Shown one piece after another: positions 1 to 10,700 of a stretch of 64,000 nt of DNA. The stretch is from Scolanthus callimorphus (Eukaryota; Cnidaria; Anthozoa; Actiniaria; Edwardsiidae). Positions within the stretch are counted from its first letter, which is position 1; each line of letters starts with the position of its first letter. The notes under the pieces were generated by a model. That model was not told where the DNA came from. It was given only the letters and a program-made list of their open reading frames with translations, and made no database searches. The position numbers and the translations under genes were made by a program. The stretch is from NCBI GenBank assembly GCA_033964015.1, contig CM066913.1, positions 34,113,577 through 34,177,576 on the forward strand, given 5' to 3'.

Positions 1-665
1 ATTCCATCCTCAACTATTTGGAGGAAGCGCCTATCTTCTTGAGATAAACCTTTCTCGTCTGATCTTGAGTTGCCGTAATCGTTGAAGTCAATCTCCATCA
101 TGTTCAGAATACTCTCGGCCGTCAACATTTCTTTGACACTTACATACTCCTTGAGACCTATTCTGTTTACATTAATCTTGCTTGAATTTGGATTTACATG
201 TACACGAAGGGGCGTGCTAATTGTCCATCCATGTCTTAGCCGAACAGCAAATGGTCCTTCTTCAGAACTTGGAATTACTTCGAGCGGCTCGAAAGCCAAA
301 GGACAATTGCTTCCTATAAGCAAACCTATTTCTAGATCGGATTGGAACGATGGGATATCTTGCTGAATCTTCGTGAGGTATTCCCATCCGCTAACAAATT
401 CACGAGTTGGTATTTGCGCGTGGTCAACAGGTATGCTGTCCGTTGTGTAGGTACGAGGTAGCTCGATCTTGTTTGCATCGTTGGGATCTGTAACAGATAA
501 GTCTTCAATGAACGATGTTGACACATGTCGTTTCCCATGCATCGTGCCAAGTTGCAAGGTTGTACTCGTTCCCTTGACATTCAAGCGATTTGCTAGCTCT
601 TCTGTAATGAAACATCCTCCGCTGCCGTTATCGTAGAAAGCATAAGTCAGTATTGTAGTAGGATT
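1..665 (-). pseudogene. BEL/Pao protease region (retropepsin-like), partial
   Basis: After a -1 shift near 663-672 the minus strand stays open to the left edge of the window, about 220 codons. It begins TYAFYDNGSGGCFI, the place where the aspartic protease of BEL/Pao polyproteins starts (DUF1758-like). The active-site tripeptide reads D-N-G rather than the usual D-S/T-G. Downstream are LGTMHGKRH and LLIGSNCPLAFEPL, the conserved strand pattern of this domain, then a linker toward reverse transcriptase that the window cuts. Whether the shift is a mutation, an assembly error or programmed cannot be told; no classic slippery heptamer is visible. Confidence 0.7.
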
Positions 666-2688
666 TCCTTGACTTTAATTCTTACTGGAAGAATAGTGTG
701 AAGAACTGTAGGATTTTCAAAGTATGTGGTACTTGCAGAAATATCAGGTACGTTGACGCATGCGCTGTTAACACCAGGTGACTGAGCTTTGTCGACTTGC
801 TGGTTAACATCCTTCTTCATTTGAAAGCCATGTATATGCATAGTAGTGGGATGTCGCTTAGAACATATCTCGCATATCCTTTTCTTGGTACAGCCACGAG
901 ACATATGGTTGTTACCATAGCAACCAAAGCATAACGCCCTCTTCTTTAGAAAGTCTTTCCTGTCATCCATAGACAACTTACGAAACTCTTCACATGTATC
1001 CAGATGGTGTTGTTTCTTGCAAAAAACACACGCGGTATCTTCAGAAGTTACTAGTACTTCACTACTAACATTAGGTCCAGGCTCCACTCCTGTAGTGAAT
1101 ACTCCTGTGGTCTTGTAGCGCTTTTCTGTCTTATGCACTTCCTTGGCGCTAGCTTGCTTCAATTCTGACTTCAAAGCATCTTTGCCGTAAACAGGATGGG
1201 TTGCTGATTCCGCTGCTGTTGCTACAAAGTTGACCAGGTCCTCGAAGGAAGCAATCTTGTTGGTTTCCTTTTCCGCCTTTGTTACACGATCGCGCCATTT
1301 GTTTTGCAGGAATGTAGGTAACTTGAGGACGATTGACTGCATATTTGGCGGATGATTGAGAACTTCCATGTGCTTTATGTTCTTCATCGCGTTCTTGCAC
1401 TTCGCGAGGAAAGTGAGAGTTTCTTGAGAGCAGATGAATCATCACTGCGAATGGCGGTCCACGTGAGAGCCTTATTGATGTATGCCATCGATATTTTATA
1501 TGGATCACCATATTCATGTTGTAGCATTCTTTTTGCCTCCGAGTAGCCTTCAACCGGATCCAGATATAGACATCCTTCTATTAACTCCTTGGGTTCCCCT
1601 TCAAGGTGTTGATCCAAATAATATAAGCGATCAGCACTGTCCATTGTTTTGGATTCCACACGCACACTGAAAGCCGTGATAAAAGAATTATAATCAATGG
1701 GATTTCCATTAAACTTGGACACTTTGGGCTGAGGTAGTGTCAGAGCAGCCGTCAGTTGTTTATGCGTCGTTATCATGTCTTCGTATTGTTGGTTGATATC
1801 TAACTGTGACTGGTTCCCTTGTATACGAGAACGCACTGCGGGCTCAGCATCGTCAAAATCAGAAAATTCAGCTTTCGATATAAATTCTTGTTTCATTTCA
1901 TGTGCTGCACTTGAGAATGGATCTCTGTGTTCCAATTTGACTTTTCCCGATTTCTACCGGTCCGTTTTCCAATAATAAGACGACGGCATATCCGCTCGAT
2001 GGGATGCCTGTGGCGACTGTGTTCCCATGGTAACAGACAATCTTGAATAAGCTTTCTCGCGAGCTTTAGCTTTAGCGATCATAGTATCCAGCTTTAATTC
2101 TTCTTGAGCTGCTTTCAGTTCTTGCTTTCTTCTGAGCATTTGTCTCTCAGCCAATAACTCCGCTACTCGAGCTCTAATTTCGGTGCTTGAAGTAGAAACA
2201 GATTTACTGTTCGTTGTTTTCGATGTCCTGGACGACTTGTTCGAAGATTTGCTTGTTCCGGGAAGATATGAAGAACTTGATGCTTTATATGTTGATTTAG
2301 ATGTTTTATGCCTTGATTCTGCTTGAGAAATACTGTCACCACTGCCCACAAGACGCTCCTCGATAGCTGCTATCCAATTAAACACTTGTTGACGAAACTC
2401 CAATACTGATTTCTCCCTTTGATCAAAGCGAGATCGTTCAATATCTTGAATAGCCTCCGACGTTAGTCGCTCAAGATGAACAGTAAATGCATCCAAATAT
2501 CTATCAAACTTCAAACTAAGATCCTGCAGCTCTTGTTTAACTTCTACTAAATTAGACTCGTCGGCCATAAGCTTCGTAATCTTATTCCTCTGCTTAGTCA
2601 CTGCAGATAAGGCGGCAGTTTGTTTATATTTCAGTTCCGTTATTTCATCCGTATCACAATGCGTTGTCTCTTCGGTATTCTCGGCCAT
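666..2688 (-). pseudogene. BEL/Pao Gag-like frame with a stop and a frameshift
   Basis: The most likely start is the ATG at 2688-2686 (MAENTEETTHCD...). The longer frame upstream opens only with a TTG. The first ~240 codons are charged and Ser/Thr/Lys-rich with helix-prone stretches, ending in YYWKTDR before an in-frame TAG at 1954-1956. Beyond the stop the same frame continues with the Gag core (LPQPKVSKFNGNPIDYNSF, residues typical of DUF1759) to about 1413, where one base appears missing and the frame moves by -1. The resumed frame carries three Cys/His knuckles: CVFCKKQHHLDTC, CFGCYGNNHMSRGC (a CX2CX4HX4C knuckle) and CEICSKRHPTTMH. Knuckles bind nucleic acid in the capsid precursor. The three lesions make this copy non-functional as read. 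Confidence 0.8.
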
Positions 2689-2983
2689 CACGAAATGCAG
2701 AAGATCCAAGTCACTTTTGAAGACAATCTTCTTCCATGTTGATAACAAAATCTGTTTAGCCAAGACGGTTAAGAGACGGTTTCCGGTATTCCATAGATTA
2801 GCGTTTGAAGACTACACAACTTTTTACAAGTATAAACGCGCTCGTTTTCCAACGTTAGAACGGTCTTGGATTCGTTAAAGCGGTGAAGGAAACGTTGGAG
2901 CGGTAAAAACTATAACAAAGAAAGAAAACAAATCTAATAAATCTAAGGAAAACGGTAAATAAAAGAAATAAATAAACTTACGT

Positions 2984-3147
2984 TGTGTGTGTGGTCGGTT
3001 GAATCTCTGGCGTTGAACTGAATATATTATGACCACTAGCGAGCAATGTGATGCGATACTAGCGATGCGTTAAGACTATTGTTCTTTTGTATTCTATGTC
3101 TATTGTCTATTCTAGTGTCTAAACAAAGTTTATTTGCGGCGCTTACA
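2984..3147 (-). repeat. Candidate 5' LTR of the BEL/Pao element
   Basis: Read on the minus strand this stretch begins TGTAAGCGCCGCAAATAAA, contains an AATAAA and ends in a CA-rich run before the leader of the Gag frame. It sits where a 5' LTR should be. The partner LTR is outside the window, so neither its ends nor identity to a second copy can be tested. Confidence 0.35.
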
Positions 3148-3171
3148 TAATGCTTAAGCCTGGTTTCCACA

Positions 3172-3263
3172 TAGTCTTATCTGTCGTATCAGTCGACTGT
3201 GGAACAATAGCATAATTCCAATTTCTATTGTTTCATGGTCGACTGATACGACAGATAAGACTA
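3172..3263. repeat. Fold-back element with 26-bp perfect arms
   Basis: Bases 3172-3197 are the exact reverse complement of 3238-3263 (arm core CTTATCTGTCGTATCAGTC). Inside, a second imperfect 10-bp arm pair (GGAACAATAG against CTATTGTTTC) extends the hairpin. There is no reading frame. It looks like a small MITE or a palindromic remnant. Confidence 0.8.
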
Positions 3264-3319
3264 CCTTTCAAAGCCTCCGTGAAATTACCCAGAGCTGTTC
3301 GCTCGTTTCATTGCCTTGC

Positions 3320-3762
3320 CTATTGCCTTCCTCGTGATTGAAGGTCGGCGATCCTAGGGCCACACACATGCCTCTCTAAGCGTCCCTGTGAGCCCGACAG
3401 GCCAGTCCACTCCTTGATGTCGTCAAGCCAACGTCGCCTTTGCCGTCCTCTCGATCGTCGACCCTCAACTCGTCCTTCCAGGATGACCTGTGGGACAGCC
3501 CTCGTGCCTCGTGCCCTCGTAGTGTGGCCAAAGAATGCCAGTTTCCGCCTAGCAATTGATTTAAGAAGTGTTCTAGGGGTTCGGAGTTCCAGGAGGATTG
3601 ACTCGTTCGTACGATGATCCATCCAGCTCACTCCAAGAATTTTCCTATACCCGAACATTTCGAATGCTTCAATGCGTCTGACATCATCTTTCAGCAATGT
3701 CAAACTCTCCGCCCCGTAGGTGGCAATGGGCCAAATGAGTGTTCTCAGAAGCCTTACTTATA
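3320..3762 (-). pseudogene. LINE reverse-transcriptase C-terminal fragment (RTE-like)
   Basis: The minus strand encodes the C-terminal part of a non-LTR retrotransposon polyprotein. It starts just after a TAA near 3760 with LLRTLIWPIATYGAESLTLL, the 'thumb' region after the RT core, then RRIEAFEMFGYRKILGVSW, then RRKLAFFGHTTRARGT and RSRGRQRRRWLDDIKEWTGL near the end. The 'WCYRRML..FFGH..GRQRxxW' signature is common to RTE-like and related LINE ORF2 ends. The fragment is 5'-truncated and there is no RT catalytic core. Confidence 0.8.
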
Positions 3763-3763
3763 G

Positions 3764-4354
3764 GGATTTGCTAAGGTGCGCGGTCCTTCCAGAGTTTGTC
3801 AAGGGATTTGAAGTTTGATCTCGCCATACCTAGGCGCCGGCGGATTTTCTTGCTGCCGTGAGCGTCCATTCATTGACCGAAGCCAAATCGCGGTTCGTTA
3901 GTTGGCGTAGGGTTCGCAGAATTACGAAATGATTGCAGTAATTGTTGGTGTTGTTAAGGTTTGTAGGTGCTGACATGAGTCATGCTTTCTGGATGTCACG
4001 TAGGCTTTTATATCTGTCTAGCTCTAGATTAGTTCCATAGTATCAATCCTATCATAGACTTTAACAACTGACATGTCAGACGAGAAGGAAAGCAAGCCTC
4101 GCTAATATATAGATTTAGCCACTGGCTAAAAGCGGAGCTCCCGGTTAAATATTTTTATAGGGTGCGTTGTTGGGCCGTTGCTAGGGAAAAAAATTAGAAG
4201 TCCTGCAAAAGATTCATCATGTGACGTATCGCGACGTCACTTATTACAGAAAACATTCTTCTTGTTCTCCATTGCATACTTGCAAATTCAGATTTTTTTT
4301 GTAGGCATTTCAAAGAGCTCCATACCCACAGACTCACGGATGCTTTTCTCGACT
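3764..4354. other. No gene or repeat recognised
   Basis: I found no coding similarity, clear splice-flanked exon or tandem repeat between the LINE tail and the 128-bp array, apart from low-complexity AT-rich stretches. Confidence 0.5.
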
Positions 4355-5193
4355 GTACCCAAGTTTGTTCGCCTACCGATGTTGCCTTCTCGAGATATAG
4401 ACTTTTCTAGTTTTGATGACGTCATCGATGACGTCATGTCACGTGACCTTGGTGCTGCACCCCCCTTGCCTCCAAAATAACTTTACCCAAAGTTGGTCAC
4501 CTAGCGATGTTGCCTTCTAGAGATAATGACTTTTCTAGTTTTGATGACGTCATCGATGACGTCATGTCACGTGACCTTGGTGGTGCACCCCCCTTGCCTC
4601 CAAAATAACTTTACCCAACTTTGGTCACCTAGCGATGTTGCCTTCTCGAGATATTGACTTTTCTAGTTTTGATGACGTCATCGATGACGTCATGTCACGT
4701 GACCTTGGTGGTGCACCCCCCTTGCCTCCAAAATAACTTTACCCAAAGTTGGTCACCTAGCGATGTTGCCTTCTAGAGATAATGACTTTTCTAGTTTTGA
4801 TGACGTCATCGATGACGTCATGTCACGTGACCTTGGTGGTGCACCCCCCTTGCCTCCAAAATAACTTTACCCAAGTTTGGTCACCTAGCGATGTTGCCTT
4901 CTCGAGATATTGACTTTTCTAGTTTTGATGACGTCATCGATGACGTCATGTCACGTGACCTTGGTAGTGCACCTCCCTTGCCTCCAAAATAACTTTACCC
5001 AAGTTTGGTCACCTAGCGATGTTGCCTTCTCGAGATATTGACTTCTCTAGTTTTGATGACGTCATCGATGACGTCATGTCACGTGACCTTGGTAGTGCAC
5101 CCCCCTTGCCTCCAAAATAACTTTACCCAAGTTTGGTCACCTAGCGATGTTGCCTTCTTGAGATATTGACTTTTCTACTTTTGATGACGTCAT
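4355..5193. repeat. Tandem array of a 128-bp unit with CRE and E-box sites
   Basis: The marker GTTGCCTTCT recurs at 4381, 4509, 4637, 4765, 4893, 5021 and 5149, an exact 128-bp spacing. Six units are complete and a seventh is cut. Each complete unit contains the perfect 20-bp palindrome TGACGTCATCGATGACGTCA (first at 4417), i.e. two full CREB/ATF sites. It is followed within a few bases by CACGTG, a bHLH E-box, in the sequence GTCACGTGAC. Units differ by only a few bases. The seventh unit keeps one TGACGTCA and then breaks into a (GGAC)n run. Confidence 0.95.
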
Positions 5194-5232
5194 TCCGGAC
5201 GAACAGACGGACGGACGGACGGACGGACGCAC
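5194..5232. repeat. (GGAC)n short tandem repeat
   Basis: A run of GGAC tetranucleotides directly follows the broken seventh 128-bp unit. Confidence 0.85.
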
Positions 5233-5289
5233 AAACCGGAAGTCCATGACAGAATCGTTTGATGCATATACACTTTTGTTTTGTTCCTT

Positions 5290-6854
5290 TTTCTCCTGCA
5301 TGTAGCTATAGGGCTCCGCTACGCGGGCGCCTTCGGCGCCCGCGGGAGCTCCGCTATTATGCATGGCACGACCCATCCAAGGATCTATACGAAGAGATGA
5401 ATAAGAACTACGGGTGTGGCTTCCGCATGCAGTCACGGACGGACGTCCAGGAAAGCCCTAGCGATCAACAGCAAAATGACATTCAATCGAGGCATCTCAA
5501 CATGATGTCATGGAAAGACTGTAAAAGTGGCCTGGTTAAGGACGAGCAAGGAATTCCGTGCAACAAAAGAACAAGAACAAGAAAATATATAAAAAATGAA
5601 AGACGCAACAACCACTTGCCGGAGTGCAGGTAGATAAGAAAGCCAATACATTCTTCACGTCGGGGGGAAACAAGATCCGTCCTAGCGATGTCCCTCACAC
5701 TCGCGCGAGCTCAGATGCCTTTCACAGATTACCCTCCACCTCGGGTTACTGCGGGATAAGCAACGCGACCAGGATGAGCTTTGAGTACGAGGGTCAAGAT
5801 GAAGACGAGTTGTCTTTCCAAGTTGGAAGACCAGGGCCCTCTGGGGGCAAATTCATTAGGGTGCTCCCTGCCAATGGAGCCTCCTCGCACCCATCGTGTT
5901 TAAGTCCCAAAGAGTACCTAAGAGGGCATTCAGCGAAAAGTAACACGACTGGGCCAAATTATGACATGTTTCTGTCGCCAGCCATACGAGAGGAGTTACT
6001 AAAGTATACGTTACCAAGTACCGAAGCTGAGCAGGGTGATACAACTCCTGCGACAAGCTCTCAGCAGGAAGGTGAGAAAAATGTCCATTTGCAGATTCAC
6101 GCATTTTGAAGGGTTGGCTATTTCAAAGGTTCTCGTTAAAAAATTCAATAAAAACTAGAATAAGCACAAAGTATCAAACGACAAGTCGTGAACAAGGAAA
6201 ACGAGAATTTGAACTCGGTTTTTAATTTCATTCTTATTGGCTGATTAAACAACGATCCAAGACCTGAGCAAATAGGAAGACGTAGTAACCGCAAATTAAG
6301 TTTCGATAGTCCTCTGAAATTAAATACACATTGAACTAGACTATATTGAACTAGACCTCAAAATGGGTTTTGAGTATTGGCTATCCATTGTATTTCTATA
6401 TTTTGCTTAGCATTTCGAAAGAAGTCTAAACAGAAGCATGGATTTTGACAGCTGTTATGTTATTCGCAGGTTTGTTTGATCGTCGTGAGCATGGCTTGGG
6501 CAGCAAAATCTCCCCAACAGAGGGTACTGTCGGGAATCATTGTTACAATTACTCCCCATCTCCTGACACAGAAGACGACTGGGCTCATGGTCTCACGAGG
6601 AACACCGCTGACCAGGAAGACCTTCAGCTAGTCGACCTTGATGGAACTTGTGAAGAGGATTTCCAATAGACTTCTTACGTAACACACATTATATTTATCA
6701 TGGAAATTTTGAAGTATTTTTGAGATCTCAAATTGCTTAGCATATTTAATACAAAATTTACTGTCTCTATGAAATGAAAGGACAGCTTTTTTCACTGATT
6801 TGTGCTCGCTTAATAATGTAAATATATTTGATACATATCGTAATTCTCAATAAA
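5290..6854 (+). CDS. 3' end of an unrecognised gene, at least two terminal coding exons
   Basis: The last exon is 6470-6669: acceptor TTATTCGCAG|GT, stop TAG at 6667-6669. It joins in phase 1 to an exon ending at 6071 (CAGGAAG|GTGAGA). The penultimate exon is open from about 5602 (after a TGA) and contains FEYEGQDEDELSFQVG, which resembles the first strands of an SH3 domain (ALYDYEAQ.DDELSF). The next residues (RPGPSGGKFIRVLP) do not follow SH3. The tail is acidic and ends CEEDFQ. Upstream, another frame (about 5345-5534, LYEEMNKNYGCGFRMQ) may be an earlier exon, perhaps joined through a GTTAAG donor at 5535. A poly(A) signal AATAAA is at 6849-6854. I do not recognise the protein. The start is not in the resolved part. 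Confidence 0.5.
5602..6071 (+). CDS. Penultimate exon of the unrecognised gene
   Basis: The frame is open after a TGA near 5597 and ends at a good donor (G|GTGAGA) at 6071/6072 in phase 1. The exact acceptor is unclear: candidates are the AG before 5602 and GTGCAG|GTAG near 5629. The encoded segment is Ser/Thr/Pro-rich apart from the SH3-like patch, which suggests a disordered cytoplasmic tail. Confidence 0.5.
6470..6669 (+). CDS. Terminal exon of the unrecognised gene
   Basis: Acceptor TTATTCGCAG at 6460-6469, 66 whole codons after completing the split Gly codon, stop TAG at 6667-6669. The encoded end is acidic (DTEDDWAHG, DLDGTCEEDFQ). Confidence 0.6.
6849..6854 (+). terminator. Poly(A) signal AATAAA
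   Basis: AATAAA lies 180 bases past the TAG of the plus-strand gene, a usual distance for a 3' UTR. Confidence 0.6.
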
Positions 6855-7637
6855 TTAATTGTAGTTTTACATTGAATGACTGCGTTTTAGGCTCTCCTCG
6901 ACGGAGGTATAAGGTTCCTGACTAATGCTCCCTGCTGGTACTTGAAACGCGCTTCTAGATCGGTTATCTTACAATACAACCCGTGGTATTAGTGATCATA
7001 TCGTGTGAGTAAGTTCCACTTATGCAAACGTAGTCACAAAACACACGTCTTTCTGCTCCACCTCGTTCCTCTTAAAGTGCACATAATATGAACTAAGCAT
7101 GATTTGGGCTCGCAAATTAAAGTAAAACCGAGGATACCTTTTTATGACAAAGAATGATTTTTTTTTGAAAATATTTCTCGCAGTTATTTTAAATTTTGAA
7201 AATACCAAGCTACTTTTTCAGTGTGACCATTGCTTGTTTTATTGTGACAAGCGATTAAATATTCACGCGCCAAATGCAATGAGCCGTGACATTAAGTCGT
7301 TGCCTACATTAATGTATGAATTAAAGATAATGTTATCTTTCCTTTATAATGTTATCTTTCCTTTGACGATCAACCGCTTGGGCCCTATAGTATTTTGGGG
7401 TAAGAAATTTTAATTTCTTAATTTCTAATTTCCCGTAAAACCGGCGCGCAAGTCGAGCACAGGGTGGTCTTTGACAACACATGATAACTTCACATAAAAA
7501 TTGACTACACATAAACACATGATTTCGCTGGTGAACCTTTCTTATCATTTGATCTTGATAAACACCACATGCAGTCACATTGTATATATCTGGGAAGAAC
7601 TTAGGGAATTAAAAACAGAAGTTAATATTCCACTTAC

Positions 7638-7796
7638 TTCCTTTCCGTGCCTTCCGGTCTGACCACTATCTTCTCCAGGTGCCATTTCTCTAACACAGGT
7701 ATCCCGTTAAAACGCACGTCAACCTTGTTTAACGAGCCCAGGTCCTTCGTTACCGGGGCAACAAATGTTCCCTTGCTACCAGGGTTAAGATATCGC
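7638..7796 (-). CDS. Lipase exon 9: second half of the PLAT domain
   Basis: Acceptor GTTTTAG, donor AA|GTAAGTGG. Encodes GTFVAPVTKDLGSLNKVDVR and WHLEKIVVRPEG. Either a short last exon follows, or the transcript reads through to the TAA that overlaps the donor (RPEGTERK-stop). A possible last exon is 6954-6867 after CTAG, but I see no family similarity in it. Confidence 0.8.
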
Positions 7797-10700
7797 CTAA
7801 AACGAGACGGTCATCACGATTCAGTTACAAGTTATAATAATAATAATAATATATCACATTTATATTGCGCAGTTATCAATGAGAAATTTTCAACTGCGCA
7901 TTACAAAAGATGTTCGGTTTAAAATTTAAAATTTACATGTCAATGCTAAAAAAAAATAAATATTGTAAACAAAGAAATATTTCTAAATTTTAAAATAAAT
8001 TAAAAGTCAATAAAAGTCGATAAAATCAATAAAAAGTAAAATGAAAAGGAAACGCAAAAATAACTATTTAAATAAATTTAGAACGCTTTCACAAATAGAT
8101 GGGTCTTAAGTGCCCTCTTGAAGCCATTGATTGTGGAAATGTTACGAATTTCTCGTGGGAGATCGTTCCACAGCTTCGGCGCAGCAACCTCGAAGGCACG
8201 ATCACCAAGAGTCTTTTTTGATTTTACCGTACTGTAATTAAGCATAAGGCTGTTATTGCTTCTGAGGGAGTAGTGTTTATCGTGCCTTCTTGAAATGAGA
8301 TCCGTGAGATACTGTGGCGCCAAGCCATGAATGGCCTTAAAAGTAGTGAGCAGCATTTTGAAAACAATGCGCTGCTTAACAGGTAGCCAATGTAGGGACT
8401 TCAATAATGGCGTAATGTGACAAAACTTCGCCTCTTTGAACACTAGACGAGCAGCGGCATTCTGAATGCGTTGCAGTTTCTTCAGCTGATATTCTGCTGA
8501 CCCAAAAGAACACTGTTACAGTAGTCAATTCGGCTTGAAATAAACGCATGAATGAGGGTCTCAGTGCAGCTCTTAGTTAAATACTGTCTGATCTTTCTAA
8601 TATTGTAGAGATGAAAAAATGCTGCTGAGCAGACCTTATTAATATGGTGGTCCATAGATAAATGAGAATCAAACCAGACTCCAAGGTTTTTAACAGGGAG
8701 TTGGGAGTGATTTTAGCGGCACCTACGTTCACATGAGTGAGATTGACTTTATCAAGCTGCTGCCGCGTTCCAATAAGAAGGAACTCAGTTTTGCTCTCAT
8801 TTAAGAGAAGCCTGTTATGCTGCATCCAGCACTTAATTGCCTCAATAGAATTTTCCATGGCATCAAGAGCATCCGCCTGACCGGTCTCTTCTGCCGGACT
8901 GAACGATAAATATAATTGCGTATCGTCCGCGTAACAGTGGACTGATGGTAGATACGCCTTAGCCGTGTCAAGAAGAGAGCTCACATAGATAGTGAAAAGG
9001 AGCGGCCCTAGGCAGGAACCTTGGGGGACACCGCAGCTCAACTCGAATCTCTTCGACTCACATCCCCTTACCGACACCCGTTGCGCACGCCCTGAGAGGT
9101 AGGACTGGAACCATTGAAGTGCGGTGCCTTCAAAACCCAACCTACTGAGCGCCGCCAATAAGATTGTATGGTCGACTGTGTCGAAGGCAGCACTCAGATC
9201 AAGTAGTACGAGAAGGGTCACATGCTGCTTGTTCATATTGAGGAGGATGTCGTTTTTAACCTTTAATAAGGCAGTTTCCGTACTATGGTTTTGTCGATAG
9301 GACGATTGTGCTATTGGGTACAAGTTGTTAATGACCATATGGTTGTAAGTTTGATTAAATACTGCTTTTTCTGTCAGTTTAGATATAAACATTAAGTTAC
9401 TGACAGGTCGAAAATTCTTAAACAAAATGTCCAAACCTAGCTTTTTTAGCAGAGGTAGTACCAAAGCTTCTTTCCAATCGTCCGGAAAATGGGCAGTTTG
9501 TAAGGAGCAGTTAATTATTTTAGTGATTATCGGAAGGAGGGAATCACATTGGCTGACCAGACGGGAAGGCATTGGATCGAGTGTGCAAGACTTCAGTGAC
9601 GATTTTCGAATGAGTGTTTTGACATCCTCGTCCGTCAAGGTCTCGAAGTTGGTGAAAGACGGAGCAGGGCCTGCATCAAGGGAAGAAGTACTCGACAGGT
9701 TTGACAATGGACAAGTAGATGTTGATACTTGTCCATCAATCTTTGCTTGAATCATTTCAATTTTTTCAACAAAGTACTTTCCTAAATCATTTGCAAAAAT
9801 AGAAGCATCAAGATTAGGGGGCAAACCATCACCCTGCGCATGATTGAATAAGCGCTTGCTTTCTTGAAATAGCTTTCTTTGGTCACTGCTGTTCTCCTCG
9901 ATTAGGTTGGTGTAAAAGTCGCGCCTCGCTTTATTCATGAGATTATTGAAAGTATTGCGCTTTTTCTTGAAATCAGCTAAGTTCCGAACTTTTCATGTAA
10001 AATAACTACAAAAACGGCGAGTACCCATCAGCATTGGTATTACTAAAGCAATAGGACATTTGCACGATGACGTCATTTGACTACAACTATCCTTTTCAGT
10101 TTCTTTTTCTTATTCAGATCAACAAATTCCTTCGTGAATAAGAGCACAAACAGCCTAAATTTCCTACATAATAAGCCACCACGCAAAGGTTTCTGCTGGT
10201 AGTTGTAGTCAACCACGTCATGTGTTCCCGCCAAATAGAGCTCCCCATTTTAGATCACGAATTTTTCTATTTCTTCCTCCGCTCTCCACCAAAGGATGTA
10301 CAAATATGGAATCATTTCCAACAAGAAAGATTATGAATGGCACGTGATTGAAATGGCAAAAGATCCCTACATAAGATCCCTTTGGGATGATCTCTTACCC
10401 ATAACTGCTTGGTAACCTGTGGAAAGACATAATGCCCCTTTGTGTTTGGTCACCCTGTGGGGTGAAACCTCGCCCTTAGCCTCGGTCACCCTGTGGAATT
10501 GTAGTTCCACCTTGACCTTTGATCACCCTCGACTTTTAGAACTGGGAACCCGTGTAATCATTGTTAGTAGGTTTAACAGCTCACCCCTGGAATCGGAGGA
10601 CTCCGCTGTTCCCCTTGCTGCCATATATGGTCACGTGTATAGGCGCGCTTGTCCCCGCGAACCAGCCGTACCCAGTTTTGAACATCAGGTGATAGTGGTA

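Larger units (their letters stand above)
1..3147 (-). mobile_element. BEL/Pao-type LTR retrotransposon, decayed and cut by window edge
   Basis: Reading the minus strand from about 3147 leftwards there is a possible 5' LTR, a leader, a Gag-like frame (from 2688) and a protease/Pol frame that runs off the window at position 1. The order coiled-coil/Ser-rich N-terminus, DUF1759-like Gag core, three zinc knuckles, then a retropepsin-like domain is typical of the BEL/Pao superfamily, which normally uses one long Gag-Pol frame. Here that frame is interrupted by an in-frame TAG (1954-1956) and by two -1 shifts (near 1409-1413 and 663-672). Reverse transcriptase, RNase H and integrase would lie left of the window. 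Family assignment comes from domain order and knuckle pattern; no database search was possible. Confidence 0.8.

Noticed and set aside
332..580. 82-codon minus frame overlapping the BEL protease
   Set aside because: Wrong frame; the neighbouring frame carries the protease motifs without stops.
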